Under the pieces are notes generated by a model. It worked only from the letters and a program-made list of their open reading frames with translations. It made no database searches and was not told where the DNA came from. Of a stretch of DNA of 24,489 nucleotides, positions 1-12,280 are shown piece after piece (the stretch's first letter is position 1; each line of letters begins with the position of its first letter). The stretch is from assembly GCA_050725495.1 (NCBI GenBank), contig JBOHHM010000277.1, positions 1 to 24,489 of the forward strand, given 5' to 3'. This stretch comes from JBOHHM01 sp050725495. GTDB taxonomy: Bacteria > Pseudomonadota > Gammaproteobacteria > Burkholderiales > Burkholderiaceae_C. The translations under genes were made by a program, and so were the position numbers.

Positions 1-4319
<4,319 letters not shown>

Positions 4320-4358
4320 TGGGTTCTCCGGATTGGTTGCGGGTACGCCCAAGCGGTT

Positions 4359-4374
4359 CAAGAGAAAACTCTTG
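4359..4374 (-). other. small hairpin in the carA leader
   Basis: A perfect 6-bp inverted repeat, CAAGAG-tttt-CTCTTG on the minus strand, lies about 40 bases upstream of the carA GTG. It has a four-base loop and no downstream T-run, so it does not look like an intrinsic terminator. It overlaps the alternative TTG start. A regulatory role is possible but is inference only. Confidence 0.4.
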
Positions 4375-4440
4375 GCAAAGCTTTTGTGAGGGAGTCGGCT
4401 TGAGCTGCGCTAGGCGTACGGTGTGGCGGGAAAGCCTCTC

Positions 4441-4446
4441 ATTATA
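4441..4446 (-). promoter_or_regulatory. probable carA promoter -10 box
   Basis: A perfect TATAAT (minus strand) lies in the 178-base gap between the methyltransferase stop (4498) and the carA start (4319), with the context AGCTATAATGAGAGG. It would give a 5' leader of about 115 bases. No good -35 hexamer is visible at 16-18 bases spacing (best GCGTGG). It may therefore need an activator or be weak. Apart from this box and the leader hairpin I see nothing else in the gap. Confidence 0.55.
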
Positions 4447-4497
4447 GCTGAAGGGATCCCACCCCACGCTGACCGCCGCCTGTACTGCGCTGCCTCC

Positions 4498-5286
4498 CTA
4501 CGAGGCTTTCACAGCTTGGCCGACGGCGCTGGCATGCAGGCAAATCGCCGCCGCAGCCGCCACATTGAGCGACTCCTCGCCGCCGGGCTGGCCGATGCGC
4601 ACCGACAGGCTGGCCCGGCGCACCAGCTCGTCGCTGACGCCCTGCCCTTCGTGACCCAGGGCCCAGGCGCAGGGCGCGGGCAGGCGTTGGTGCTGAACCA
4701 GCTCACCGCGGTGCGAGCTGGTCACGACGATGGGCACGGCCAGCGCGTCCAGCGCCGCCAGATCCGCCCCTTCGACCAGATGCAGGCCAAAATGCGCCCC
4801 CATGCCGGCGCGCAGCACCTTGGGGCTCCACAGCGCGGCCGTGCCCTTGAGCGCGATGACCTGGCCAAAGCCGAAGGCCGCGGCGCTGCGCAGGATCGAG
4901 CCCACGTTGCCCGCATCCTGGACCCGGTCGAGAATGACGGACGCCACGCCCGGCGTGAGCGCGGTGTGGCCCGGCAGGTCGATCACGAAGCCCATGCGGG
5001 CCGGCGACTCCAGCGCGCTGATCTCGGCGAACAAGGCGTCGGCGATCACTATGGTTTTCATAGCGGACCGCGACCATTCCACGGGGGCCAGAGGCCAGAA
5101 AGACTCCGAGAATACGGCGATGGCCGGCGGCCATCGGCGCGCCAGCGCGGCGCGGCACAGGTGATCGCCCTCGAGCCAGACCCGGCCGAGCTTGCGGTAG
5201 GCCGTGCTGTCCTGCGACAGTCTGCGCAACTCCTTGAGCAGCGCGTTCTCGCGCGAGCTGATATGGGTGATGGCGTCGGAGGTCAT
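4498..5286 (-). CDS. TrmH/SpoU-family RNA 2'-O-ribose methyltransferase
   Basis: This is a SPOUT-class enzyme that transfers a methyl group from S-adenosylmethionine to a ribose 2'-OH in rRNA or tRNA. The exact target base cannot be told from the sequence. The product is 262 aa. An N-terminal substrate-binding segment (SRENALLKELRRL, RKLGRVWLEGDHLC) precedes the catalytic domain. SpoU motif 1 is at 119-134 (LDRVQDAGNVGSILRS, with Asn127 and Arg133), motif 2 at 209-220 (ALGHEGQGVSDE) and motif 3 at 234-247 (PGGEESLNVAAAAA). The ATG at 5286 follows a G-rich GGGGGCAGAC stretch. An upstream extension of the frame runs through rnhB out of phase and is not homologous. It is the last gene of the long array, 82 bases after rnhB. 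Residues 75-80 (AMKTIV) are encoded by one of the 17-base palindromes. Confidence 0.93.
   Translation of the reverse strand: MTSDAITHISSRENALLKELRRLSQDSTAYRKLGRVWLEGDHLCRAALARRWPPAIAVFSESFWPLAPVEWSRSAMKTIVIADALFAEISALESPARMGFVIDLPGHTALTPGVASVILDRVQDAGNVGSILRSAAAFGFGQVIALKGTAALWSPKVLRAGMGAHFGLHLVEGADLAALDALAVPIVVTSSHRGELVQHQRLPAPCAWALGHEGQGVSDELVRRASLSVRIGQPGGEESLNVAAAAAICLHASAVGQAVKAS
5048..5064 (-). repeat. 17-base intragenic palindrome, copy 1
   Basis: On the minus (gene) strand it reads GCTATGAAAACCATAGT, an imperfect copy of RCTAY-N7-ATAGC. It sits in the variable linker between the substrate-binding and catalytic parts of the methyltransferase gene and encodes Ala-Met-Lys-Thr-Ile-Val. 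Its AT content contrasts with the GC-rich flanks. Confidence 0.65.
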
Positions 5287-5322
5287 GTCTGCCCCCACGC
5301 TTGCCACTTCGCGTGCTGCGCT

Positions 5323-5338
5323 GCCCCCCCGGGGGGCC
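5323..5338. repeat. C-run/G-run palindrome between rnhB and the methyltransferase gene
   Basis: A 12-bp perfect palindrome (six C then six G, 5325-5336) lies in the 82-base gap 5287-5368. The flanks have the low-complexity composition GCGTGCTGCGCTG and CCTTGCTTGTTGGG. From memory, GC-run palindromes with similar flanks are scattered between genes in Comamonadaceae, but I could not check this. It could form a strong RNA hairpin. No T-run follows it on the minus strand, so it is not a classic terminator. Confidence 0.5.
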
Positions 5339-5368
5339 TTGCTTGTTGGGAGCGGTCCTGCACTGCGC

Positions 5369-5986
5369 TCATCGCAGTACCTGCGCGACCGGGCTGAAAG
5401 ACTTGCGGTGCTGCGGGCAGGCCCCGTGCTCGCGCAGCGCCGCCAGATGCTCGGCCGTGCCATAGCCCTTGTGGCCGGCAAAGCCGTACTGCGGATACTG
5501 ATGGTGAAATTCCGCGCACCAGCGGTCACGGTGGACCTTGGCCAGGATCGAGGCGGCCGAGATCGCCGGCACCCGGGCATCGCCCTTGACAATGGCTTCG
5601 GCCAGCACGTCGAGCGTCGGCAAGCGGTTGCCGTCGACCAGCACTTTCGCGGGTTTCAGCCGCAGGCCCTCGACCGCCCGCTTCATCGCCAGCAGCGTGG
5701 CCTGCAGGATGTTGAGGCGGTCGATTTCCTCGACGCTGGCTTCGGCGATCGAGCAGCACAGCGCACGGGCCCGGATTTCGTCGTAGAGCCTGTCGCGTTT
5801 GAGCGGACTGAGTGCCTTGGAGTCGGCCAGGCCCTTGATCGGCTTGAGCTCGTCCAGGATCACGGCCGCTGCCACCACGGGCCCGGCCAGCGGGCCGCGC
5901 CCGGCCTCATCGACACCGGCCAGCAGGCCGGGGCTGTCCCAGACCAGGGGAGCCTGCTCAGCCTTCAAGAACTTTTTGGATCGCAT
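5369..5986 (-). CDS. rnhB: ribonuclease HII
   Basis: RNase HII cuts the RNA strand of RNA/DNA hybrids and removes single ribonucleotides from DNA. The 205-aa product matches the family in length and motifs. AGVDEAGRGPLAGPVV carries Asp26 and Glu27, VDGNRLP carries Asp119, and SAASILAKVHRDRW carries Asp153; these are the metal-binding acidic residues. The C-terminal end has HKGYGTAEHLAALREHG. The ATG at 5986 overlaps the end of lpxB by 29 bases, which suggests coupling. A more downstream start is possible because the first 18 residues are poorly conserved. The rnhB-after-lpxB order is common in proteobacteria. Confidence 0.95.
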   Translation of the reverse strand: MRSKKFLKAEQAPLVWDSPGLLAGVDEAGRGPLAGPVVAAAVILDELKPIKGLADSKALSPLKRDRLYDEIRARALCCSIAEASVEEIDRLNILQATLLAMKRAVEGLRLKPAKVLVDGNRLPTLDVLAEAIVKGDARVPAISAASILAKVHRDRWCAEFHHQYPQYGFAGHKGYGTAEHLAALREHGACPQHRKSFSPVAQVLR

Positions 5987-7148
5987 CGGTCGCCAGTTGC
6001 GCGGTGTCGCGCTGCAACTCGTGGTGCAGCGCGGTGAATCGTTGTTGCAAGCACGTGATTTTCTCAGGCGCGCCAAACCATGCCAGCACCGCCTGGGCCA
6101 AGGCTTCAGGCGTCGCGGCGTCCTGCAGCAGTTCGGGCACCACGAAGTCCTGGCACAGGATATTGGGCAGGCCGACCCAGGGCTGCAGCTTCTTGCGGCG
6201 CATGATCTGCCACGACACCCAGTTCATGTTGTAGGCAATCACCATCGGCCGCTTGAACAGGGCCGCCTCCAGCGTGGCCGTGCCGCTGGCAATCAGCGTC
6301 ACATCGCAGGCGGCCAGCACGGTGTGGGACTGGCCTGCCACGATCTGCAGACTGGCCCCCAGACCGCAGGCCCGGGCCGCCTGTTCGATCCGGCCGCGCA
6401 GCGCCGGCACTGCGGGCACTACGAACTTGATAGCAGGCTGCGCCCGTTTGACAAGGGCTGCGGCGTCAAAAAAACGTTGGGCCAGATACTGGATCTCGGA
6501 TTGCCGGCTGCCGGGCAGGATGGCGACGACCCGGTCCTCCTCGCGCAGCCCAAGCTGGGCCCGCGCAGCCGCTCGGTCTGGCTGCATCGGAATCACCTGG
6601 GCCAGCGGGTGCCCGACATAGCTGGCCGAGATGCCATGCTGGGCCAGCAAGGCCGGCTCGAACGGGAAGATGCACAGCACATGGTCGACGCTGCGCCGGA
6701 TTTTCTCCAGCCGCTCGGGGCGCCAGGCCCAGACCGACGGCGCCACGAAATGCACGGTCTTGATGCCCTGCGCCTTCAGCGCTGCTTCCAGGTCGAGGTT
6801 GAAATCGGGCGCATCCACGCCGACGAACAGGTCGGGGCGCTGCCGCAGCAGCCGGGTCTTGAGCTGCTCGCGGATGGCCACGATGCCGCGGTAATGGCGC
6901 AACACCTCCACGTAGCCGCGCACGGCCAGCTTGTCGCTGGGCCACCAGGCTTCGAAGCCGCGCCCGGCCATCTGCGGCCCGCCGATGCCGCCCGAGCGCA
7001 GGCCGGGCCAGCGCGCGCGCAGACCGTCGAGCAGCAGGCCGGCCAGCAGATCGCCCGAGGTTTCGCCGGCGACCATGGCGACCTGCGAAGGCGAGGCGTT
7101 CCGACCAGCCGCTCCACCGGGGGACAGTGAGCTGGGCGCGCTGTCCAT
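5958..7148 (-). CDS. lpxB: lipid-A-disaccharide synthase
   Basis: LpxB joins UDP-2,3-diacylglucosamine and 2,3-diacylglucosamine-1-phosphate to form the lipid A disaccharide at the inner face of the cytoplasmic membrane. The product is 396 aa, a GT19-family GT-B fold. Recognisable segments are VAMVAGETSGDLLAGLL near the N-terminus, VDAPDFNLDLE, HFVAPSVWAWRPER, YVGHPLAQVIP, ILPGSRQSEIQYL and ASGTATLEAALFKRPMVIAY. The first ~20 residues (MDSAPSSLSPGGAAGRNASP) are a low-complexity extension. The ATG follows the lpxA stop by 6 bases. A 17-base palindrome encodes the AIKFVV segment. Confidence 0.97.
   Translation of the reverse strand: MDSAPSSLSPGGAAGRNASPSQVAMVAGETSGDLLAGLLLDGLRARWPGLRSGGIGGPQMAGRGFEAWWPSDKLAVRGYVEVLRHYRGIVAIREQLKTRLLRQRPDLFVGVDAPDFNLDLEAALKAQGIKTVHFVAPSVWAWRPERLEKIRRSVDHVLCIFPFEPALLAQHGISASYVGHPLAQVIPMQPDRAAARAQLGLREEDRVVAILPGSRQSEIQYLAQRFFDAAALVKRAQPAIKFVVPAVPALRGRIEQAARACGLGASLQIVAGQSHTVLAACDVTLIASGTATLEAALFKRPMVIAYNMNWVSWQIMRRKKLQPWVGLPNILCQDFVVPELLQDAATPEALAQAVLAWFGAPEKITCLQQRFTALHHELQRDTAQLATDAIQKVLEG
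6418..6434 (-). repeat. 17-base intragenic palindrome, copy 2
   Basis: On the gene strand it reads GCTATCAAGTTCGTAGT, inside lpxB, and encodes Ala-Ile-Lys-Phe-Val-Val. It follows the same 17-base layout as the copies in four other genes and is read in the same codon phase. The arms are degenerate at two positions. Confidence 0.55.
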
Positions 7149-7154
7149 GGGCGC

Positions 7155-7949
7155 CTACCGCACGATGCCACGCTGCGGCGAGGATTGCTCCAGAAATGAG
7201 AGCATCATCTGGACATCTGGCGCGGACTCCGGCGTCTTTCCAACCAAATCGGCGATGCGTCCACGGGCCTGCTCCAGCGTCAGGCCATCGCGGTACAAGG
7301 CCTTGTGCATGGCTCTCACGGCCGCGATGCGTTCGGCCGAAAAGCCGCGGCGGCGCAGTCCCTCGAAGTTCATGGAACGCGCCTGGGCCGGCTGGCCCTG
7401 GCACATCACGAACGGGGGCAGATCGGCGAACAGCAACGAGCACATGGCCGTCATGCTGTGCGCACCGATCTTCACGAACTGGTGCACCACGGTAAAACCG
7501 CCCAGAATCACCCAGTCGCCCACTTCCACGTGGCCGGCCAGCTGGGAGTTGTTGGCAAAGATCGTATTGCTGCCCACGATGCAGTCGTGCGCCAGGTGCA
7601 CGTAGGCCATGAGCCAGTTGTCGTTGCCCACGCGCGTCACGCCACCGCCGCCCGGTGAGCCGATGTTGAAGGTGCAGAACTCGCGGATGGTGTTGCGCTC
7701 GCCGATGATCAGCTCGCAGGGCTCGCCCGCGTATTTCTTGTCCTGCGGAATCGCGCCCAGCGAAGCGAACTGGAGGATGCGGTTGTCCCGCCCTAACCTC
7801 GTGTGGCCCTCGATCACGCAATGCGGGCCGACCGTCGTGCCCGCGCCTATCTTCACATGCGGGCCGATGACGCTATAAGGCCCGATGCTGACCGAGCTGT
7901 CGATCTCGGCCTTGGGGTCGACAATGGCAGTGGAATGGATGCGGGTCAC
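7155..7949 (-). CDS. lpxA: UDP-N-acetylglucosamine acyltransferase
   Basis: LpxA transfers a 3-hydroxyacyl chain from acyl carrier protein to UDP-GlcNAc, the first step of lipid A synthesis. The 264-aa product is a left-handed beta-helix of hexapeptide repeats (for example IHSTAIVDPKAEID, IGPYSVIGPHVKIG), with catalytic His121 in VHLAHDCIVG. A helical C-terminal domain follows. I chose the GTG at 7949, with GGAG nine bases upstream. The in-frame ATG at 7994 would add 15 non-conserved residues (MHHAHHCLSP...) and overlap fabZ. The start lies 20 bases after the fabZ stop. lpxD-fabZ-lpxA-lpxB is the classic lipid A cluster. Confidence 0.97.
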   Translation of the reverse strand: MTRIHSTAIVDPKAEIDSSVSIGPYSVIGPHVKIGAGTTVGPHCVIEGHTRLGRDNRILQFASLGAIPQDKKYAGEPCELIIGERNTIREFCTFNIGSPGGGGVTRVGNDNWLMAYVHLAHDCIVGSNTIFANNSQLAGHVEVGDWVILGGFTVVHQFVKIGAHSMTAMCSLLFADLPPFVMCQGQPAQARSMNFEGLRRRGFSAERIAAVRAMHKALYRDGLTLEQARGRIADLVGKTPESAPDVQMMLSFLEQSSPQRGIVR

Positions 7950-7969
7950 GCCAGAATTCTCCGCGGGGC

Positions 7970-8410
7970 TCAGGCAATGGTGCGCATGGTGCACATGAGT
8001 TCGGCCTCGCAGGCCAACTCCGCGCCCACATGGATCGCCCCCTTGAACTTGAAGATGCCGGCCTTCATTCGCAAAAGCTTGATGTCCATGACCAGCTGGT
8101 CGCCCGGTTCGACCGGCCGCTTGAATCGCGCGCCGTCGATGCCGGCGAAGTAGTAAACGGTTTTGTCGTCAGGCGTCACGCCCACCGCGTCGAACGCCAG
8201 CAAGGCCGCCGCCTGCGCCATGGCTTCGAGCATCAGAACGCCCGGCATGACCGGCCGGTGCGGAAAGTGGCCGGTGAAAAACGGCTCGTTGATCGTGACG
8301 TTTTTCAGCGCCTTGATGCTTCTGCCCTTGTCCAGCTCGAGCACGCGGTCCACCAGCAAGATCGGATAGCGGTGGGGCAGTTGCTTGAGGATTTGATGAA
8401 TGTCCATCAT
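7970..8410 (-). CDS. fabZ: 3-hydroxyacyl-[acyl-carrier-protein] dehydratase
   Basis: FabZ dehydrates 3-hydroxyacyl-ACP in fatty acid elongation and competes with LpxA and LpxD for the 3-hydroxyacyl-ACP pool, which fits its position between them. The 146-aa hot-dog fold protein starts MMDIHQILKQLPHRYP. It carries the active-site stretch GHFPHRPVMPGVLMLEAMAQ, with His48 and Glu62. The ATG at 8410 overlaps the lpxD stop as ATGA. The next codon is also ATG (8407), so the first residue is uncertain by one. The long upstream extension of the frame is out of phase with lpxD and not conserved. Confidence 0.97.
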   Translation of the reverse strand: MMDIHQILKQLPHRYPILLVDRVLELDKGRSIKALKNVTINEPFFTGHFPHRPVMPGVLMLEAMAQAAALLAFDAVGVTPDDKTVYYFAGIDGARFKRPVEPGDQLVMDIKLLRMKAGIFKFKGAIHVGAELACEAELMCTMRTIA

Positions 8411-9393
8411 GGTTTTGTCAGTTTTTCCAGTGCTTTGAGGCGATCGCGCAGGCTGTGAAGCTGCTTGAGCGTTGCCGCATTTTTTTCCCAGGCGGCATTG
8501 TCGTCGATGGGGAACATGCCGCTGTACTGTCCAGGCTTCAAAATCGATCGGGTCACGACCGACGCGGCCGAGATGTGCACATGGTCGGCCAGCGCCAGGT
8601 GCCCCAGCACGATCGCACCGCCCCCCACCGTGCAATGGGCGCCAATGGTCGCGCTGCCGGCCACGCCCACGCAGCCGGCCATGGCCGTATGGGCGCCAAT
8701 GCGCACGTTGTGGCCGATCTGGATCAGGTTGTCGAGTTTGACGCCATCTTCGATGACCGTGTCCTGCAAGGCCCCGCGGTCAATGCAGGTGTTGGCCCCG
8801 ATCTCCACATCGTTGCCGATGCGCACCGCGCCCAGCTGTTCGATCTTTTCCCAGGCGCCGGCGTTGGGCGCAAAGCCGAACCCGTCGGCGCCCACCACCA
8901 CCCCCGAATGCAGCAGGCAACGCTCGCCCACCGAGCAGCCCTCGCCTATCGTCACGCGGGCCTTGAGCACGGTGTGCGCGCCAATGCGCGCGCCGCACTC
9001 GACCACGCACAGGGCCCCGATGGTGGCACTGGGGTCGATCACAGCCTCGGGGTCGATCACCGCACTCGGGTGTATCCCCGCGCCCATCGATGGGCCATGC
9101 TGGCGCTTCCAGAGCTGCGTGACCTTGGCGAAATACAGGTAGGGCTGATCCACCACAATGCAGGCGCCCATGCCCGCGTTGCGTGCCAGTGCGGCCGCTT
9201 GCATGGCAGGGGCCACAATGACGCAAGCCGCCCCGGAGGCGGCCAGTTGCTGCCGGTATTTGGGGTGGCTGAGAAAGCTCAAGGCGGTGGCATCGGCCGA
9301 TTCCAGCGACGCCAGGCTTTCAATCTGCAGCTCGGGATTACCGTGAAGCTCGCCCCCGAGGGCCTCGACAATCGAACCTAGACGCAGCGCCAC
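8407..9393 (-). CDS. lpxD: UDP-3-O-(3-hydroxyacyl)glucosamine N-acyltransferase
   Basis: LpxD adds the N-linked 3-hydroxyacyl chain, the third step of lipid A synthesis. The 328-aa product has an N-terminal uridine-binding domain (about 1-100) and a left-handed beta-helix of hexapeptide repeats (about 105-285). Catalytic His228 lies in QIGHNVRIG. The helical tail (WEKNAATLKQLHSLRDRLKAL) matches the ACP-binding tail of the family. The start is GTG with only a weak AAGG before it. The gene sits 26 bases downstream of skp, and its stop overlaps the fabZ start. Confidence 0.97.
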   Translation of the reverse strand: MALRLGSIVEALGGELHGNPELQIESLASLESADATALSFLSHPKYRQQLAASGAACVIVAPAMQAAALARNAGMGACIVVDQPYLYFAKVTQLWKRQHGPSMGAGIHPSAVIDPEAVIDPSATIGALCVVECGARIGAHTVLKARVTIGEGCSVGERCLLHSGVVVGADGFGFAPNAGAWEKIEQLGAVRIGNDVEIGANTCIDRGALQDTVIEDGVKLDNLIQIGHNVRIGAHTAMAGCVGVAGSATIGAHCTVGGGAIVLGHLALADHVHISAASVVTRSILKPGQYSGMFPIDDNAAWEKNAATLKQLHSLRDRLKALEKLTKP

Positions 9394-9419
9394 ACCTTGT
9401 TTGTTCAGAGGGTGGCAGC

Positions 9420-9938
9420 TTACTTGCCGCTGTTGGCGTTCAGCGCCTTGATCACCTTGTCGGTGATGTCGTGCTTGGGGTTGATGTAGACGGCTTCTTG
9501 CAGCACCACATCATACTTCTCGGCCTCGGCCACCTGCTTGACCACCTTGTTCGCGCGCTCCAGCACCTGCTGCAATTCTTCATTCTTGCGCGAGTTCAGG
9601 TCTTCCTGAAATTCGCGGCGCTTGCGCTGAAAATCACGGTCCTGCTCCACCAGCTGCTTTTGCCGCGCACTGCGCTGGCTTTCCGACAGGGTGGGCGCCT
9701 CGCGCTCGAACTTGTCTGAAATGCTTTTCAGGGAATTGCCCTGGTCGACCAGATCCTTCTCGCGTTTGGCGAATTCCTGTTCGAGCTTGGCCTGAGCGGC
9801 CTTGGCCGTATTGGCTTCCCGGAAAATGCGATCGGTATTGACAAAACCTACACGGAAATCCTCGGCCTGAACCTGCGCGGACAAAGCGAACATGCCCAGC
9901 ACGAGGCCCAGCCAGTGTTGACGGGAAAAATGTTTCAT
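9420..9938 (-). CDS. skp: periplasmic chaperone Skp (OmpH family)
   Basis: Skp is a trimeric periplasmic chaperone that holds unfolded outer-membrane proteins on their way to BamA. The product is 172 aa. It has a signal peptide (about 1-25, ending SAQVQA before EDFRVGFVN), an N-terminal strand with VGFVNTDRIFREA, then long charged coiled-coil helices (about 45-130) that form the tentacles, and a C-terminal body strand (YDVVLQEAVYINPKHDIT). The ATG shares one base with the bamA stop (TAATG), so translation is likely coupled. The bamA-skp-lpxD order is conserved in many proteobacteria. Confidence 0.96.
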   Translation of the reverse strand: MKHFSRQHWLGLVLGMFALSAQVQAEDFRVGFVNTDRIFREANTAKAAQAKLEQEFAKREKDLVDQGNSLKSISDKFEREAPTLSESQRSARQKQLVEQDRDFQRKRREFQEDLNSRKNEELQQVLERANKVVKQVAEAEKYDVVLQEAVYINPKHDITDKVIKALNANSGK

Positions 9939-12235
9939 TAGAAGGACGTTCCAATCTGGAATTGCAATTTCTGGATTTTATCGCCAGCAAACTTGCGCAC
10001 GGGATTGGCGAAGGCCAGGCGCAGGGGGCCGATAGGCGAAATCCAGCTCAAACCCACACCGACCGAGGAACGCAGCTCACCCGCGCGGATTTTTTCATTT
10101 TCGCCAAAGACATTGCCAATGTCCATGAATCCGTAAACGCGCAAGGTCCTGTCGTTGCCCGCGCCCGGGAAAGGCGCGATCAATTCGGCGTTGAGCGTGA
10201 GCTTCTTGGGCCCGCCGAGCACGGCGCCGGTTACATCGCGCGGGCCCAGAGTTCCCTGGTCAAAGCCGCGCACAGAGCCCAGGCCGCCGGACTGGAAATT
10301 CTTGAACACCGGGAACGGGCGGTCACTGAGTCCCTTGCCCCAGCCCAGTTCGCCGTTGAAGGCCAGGGTGAACTGCTTGTTGAGCGGGACATACTGCTGG
10401 TACTGGTAGTTGGCCCTCAGGTAGCGCGCATCACCGCCCACACCCCAGTCCGAGTTCAGGCGCTGGTAACGCCCCGAGGTCGGCACCAGGGTGCTGTCGC
10501 GGTCGTCGCGCGACCAGCCAATGCTCAGGGGAATCGCCGAACTGGTAAAGCCGAACCGGGTGGCATAGTCCAGATAGGCTGCGGGAATGTTGGTGCCGGG
10601 CTTGATGGTGGTCTGCTCCAGGCCGCCGCCAAAATACACCGTGTCCGTTTCGCTGAACGGCACGCCAAAGCGCAGGCCGGCGCCGGAGGTGATCAGCTCG
10701 TAGTTGCCGCCCTGGTCCGCGTAGGGCTTGGAGTTGCGGCGGTACAGGTCGATGGTCCGGGACACACCATCGGGCGTGAAATACGGGTTGGTGGTATTGA
10801 GAACAATCACCCGGTTGAACTTGCTCGTATTGATCTCGGCGCCCAGGTAGTTGCCCGAGCCGAACACGTTTTCCTGCTTGACACTCAGAGACAATGCCAG
10901 ACGCTCGGCGCTGGAGAAGCCTGCCCCCAATTGCAGGCTGCCGGTGGGCTTTTCGGCAACGGTCACGTTCAGGTCGATCTGGTCGGGCGAGCCCGGGACA
11001 TCCTGGGTTTCGACATTGACCTCCTTGAAATACCCGAGGCGGTCGATGCGGTCGCGCGACAGCCTGATCTTGTCGCCGTCATACCACGATGACTCGAACT
11101 GCCGGAACTCCCGGCGAATCACCTCATCGCGGGTGCGATTGTTGCCGCCAATGCTCACGCGGCGCACATAGGCGCGACGCGAGGGATCGGCCTGCAGCAC
11201 AAAGGCCACGCGGTTGTTGACGCGGTCGATCTCGGGCCGCGCTTCCACCCTGGCAAAGGCAAAGCCGAACTTGCCGAAGTAGTCGATGAAAGCCTTGGTG
11301 GTTTGTGCCACCTGGTCGGCGTTGTAGGCCTCGCCCGGCTTGATGGTGACCAGCGACTTGAATTCGTCATCCTTGCCAAGGTAGTTGCCTTCGAGCTTGA
11401 CACCGGAGACGACATAGCGCTCGCCTTCGGTCACATTGATCGTGATGGAAATATCCTGCTTGTCCGGCGAGATCGCGACCTGGGTCGAGTCGATTCTGAA
11501 TTCGAGGTAGCCGCGCGTGAGGTAGTAGGAGCGCAGGGTTTCCAGGTCGGCGTTGAGCTTGGCCCGTGAGTAACGATCGGACTTGGTGTACCAGCTCAGG
11601 AAGCCGCCCGTATCCAGGTCGAACAGGCCGCGCAAGGTCGGCTGGCCGAAGGCCTTGTTGCCCACGATGCGGATCTCCTTGATCCTGGCTGGCTCGCCTT
11701 CGGTCACGGTGAAGGTCAGGTTCACGCGGTTGCGCTCGACCGGAGTGACGGTGGTCACCACTTCCGCGCCATAGAGGCTGCGGTTGATGTACTGGCGCTT
11801 GAGCTCCTGCTCGGCCCGGTCGGCCAGCGCCTTGTCGAACGGACGGCCTTCGGTCAGGCCCACGTCACGCAAGGCCTTCTTCAGCACGTCCTTGTCGAAC
11901 TCCCTGGCGCCGATGAAGTCGACATCGGCCACGGTGGGCCGCTCCTCGACGATCACCACCAGCACATCGCCACTGGCGTCCAACCGCACATCCTTGAACA
12001 GGCCCAGCGCAAACAGGGCGCGAATCGCCGCAGCCCCTTTTTCATCGTTGTAGGTATCCCCCACGCGCAAAGGCAGGGAGGCAAAGATGGTGCCGGGCTC
12101 CACCCGCTGCAAACCTTCGACCCGGATGTCGCGCACTGTGAAAGGATCGATGGCCCACGCCGTATTCGCCACGAAAGCCATGGTCGCGATGGCCGAAATC
12201 GTGCGCACGCGAAAGCGACTGAATTTATTATTCAT
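9938..12235 (-). CDS. bamA: outer membrane protein assembly factor BamA
   Basis: BamA is the central beta-barrel of the complex that folds and inserts outer-membrane proteins. The 765-aa product has a signal peptide (1-28, MNNKFSRF...NTAWA) and about five POTRA domains (about 29-430, starting IDPFTVRDIRVEGLQRVEPG). An Omp85 barrel follows with GGLGSVRGFDQGTLGPRD, the conserved VRGF/Y lid motif. It ends in the aromatic signature QFQIGTSF. I chose the ATG at 12235. The ATG at 12256 would add seven residues before the signal peptide and lies inside a hairpin arm. Neither has a clear Shine-Dalgarno site. Dimeric Omp85 relatives such as TamA are excluded by the five POTRAs and the skp/rseP context. 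Confidence 0.97.
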   Translation of the reverse strand: MNNKFSRFRVRTISAIATMAFVANTAWAIDPFTVRDIRVEGLQRVEPGTIFASLPLRVGDTYNDEKGAAAIRALFALGLFKDVRLDASGDVLVVIVEERPTVADVDFIGAREFDKDVLKKALRDVGLTEGRPFDKALADRAEQELKRQYINRSLYGAEVVTTVTPVERNRVNLTFTVTEGEPARIKEIRIVGNKAFGQPTLRGLFDLDTGGFLSWYTKSDRYSRAKLNADLETLRSYYLTRGYLEFRIDSTQVAISPDKQDISITINVTEGERYVVSGVKLEGNYLGKDDEFKSLVTIKPGEAYNADQVAQTTKAFIDYFGKFGFAFARVEARPEIDRVNNRVAFVLQADPSRRAYVRRVSIGGNNRTRDEVIRREFRQFESSWYDGDKIRLSRDRIDRLGYFKEVNVETQDVPGSPDQIDLNVTVAEKPTGSLQLGAGFSSAERLALSLSVKQENVFGSGNYLGAEINTSKFNRVIVLNTTNPYFTPDGVSRTIDLYRRNSKPYADQGGNYELITSGAGLRFGVPFSETDTVYFGGGLEQTTIKPGTNIPAAYLDYATRFGFTSSAIPLSIGWSRDDRDSTLVPTSGRYQRLNSDWGVGGDARYLRANYQYQQYVPLNKQFTLAFNGELGWGKGLSDRPFPVFKNFQSGGLGSVRGFDQGTLGPRDVTGAVLGGPKKLTLNAELIAPFPGAGNDRTLRVYGFMDIGNVFGENEKIRAGELRSSVGVGLSWISPIGPLRLAFANPVRKFAGDKIQKLQFQIGTSF

Positions 12236-12247
12236 GAATGAAGGGTG

Positions 12248-12274
12248 GGCCGGCATCGCGCGGCAATGCCGGCC
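12248..12274 (-). other. perfect hairpin between rseP and bamA
   Basis: On the minus strand GGCCGGCAT and ATGCCGGCC form a perfect 9-bp stem with a 9-base loop (TGCCGCGCG). It starts 6 bases after the rseP stop and ends 12 bases before the chosen bamA ATG. No T-run follows, so it is not a standard intrinsic terminator. It occupies the place where a ribosome binding site would be expected. It may be an RNA-processing or stability element, or it may modulate bamA translation. Confidence 0.6.
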
Positions 12275-12280
12275 AAAAGG

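Noticed and set aside
7871..7887. GCTATAAGGCCCGATGC in lpxA as another 17-base palindrome
   Set aside because: The right arm (GATGC) does not match ATAGC, so the pairing is lost; it also falls in a conserved hexapeptide-repeat coding segment.
7950..7994. ATG at 7994 as lpxA start
   Set aside because: It adds 15 non-conserved residues and overlaps fabZ; the GTG at 7949 has a GGAG site and matches the family's N-terminus.
9962..11092. Plus-strand open frame of 376 codons opposite bamA
   Set aside because: Antisense shadow of the bamA barrel region without motifs, promoter or ribosome binding site.
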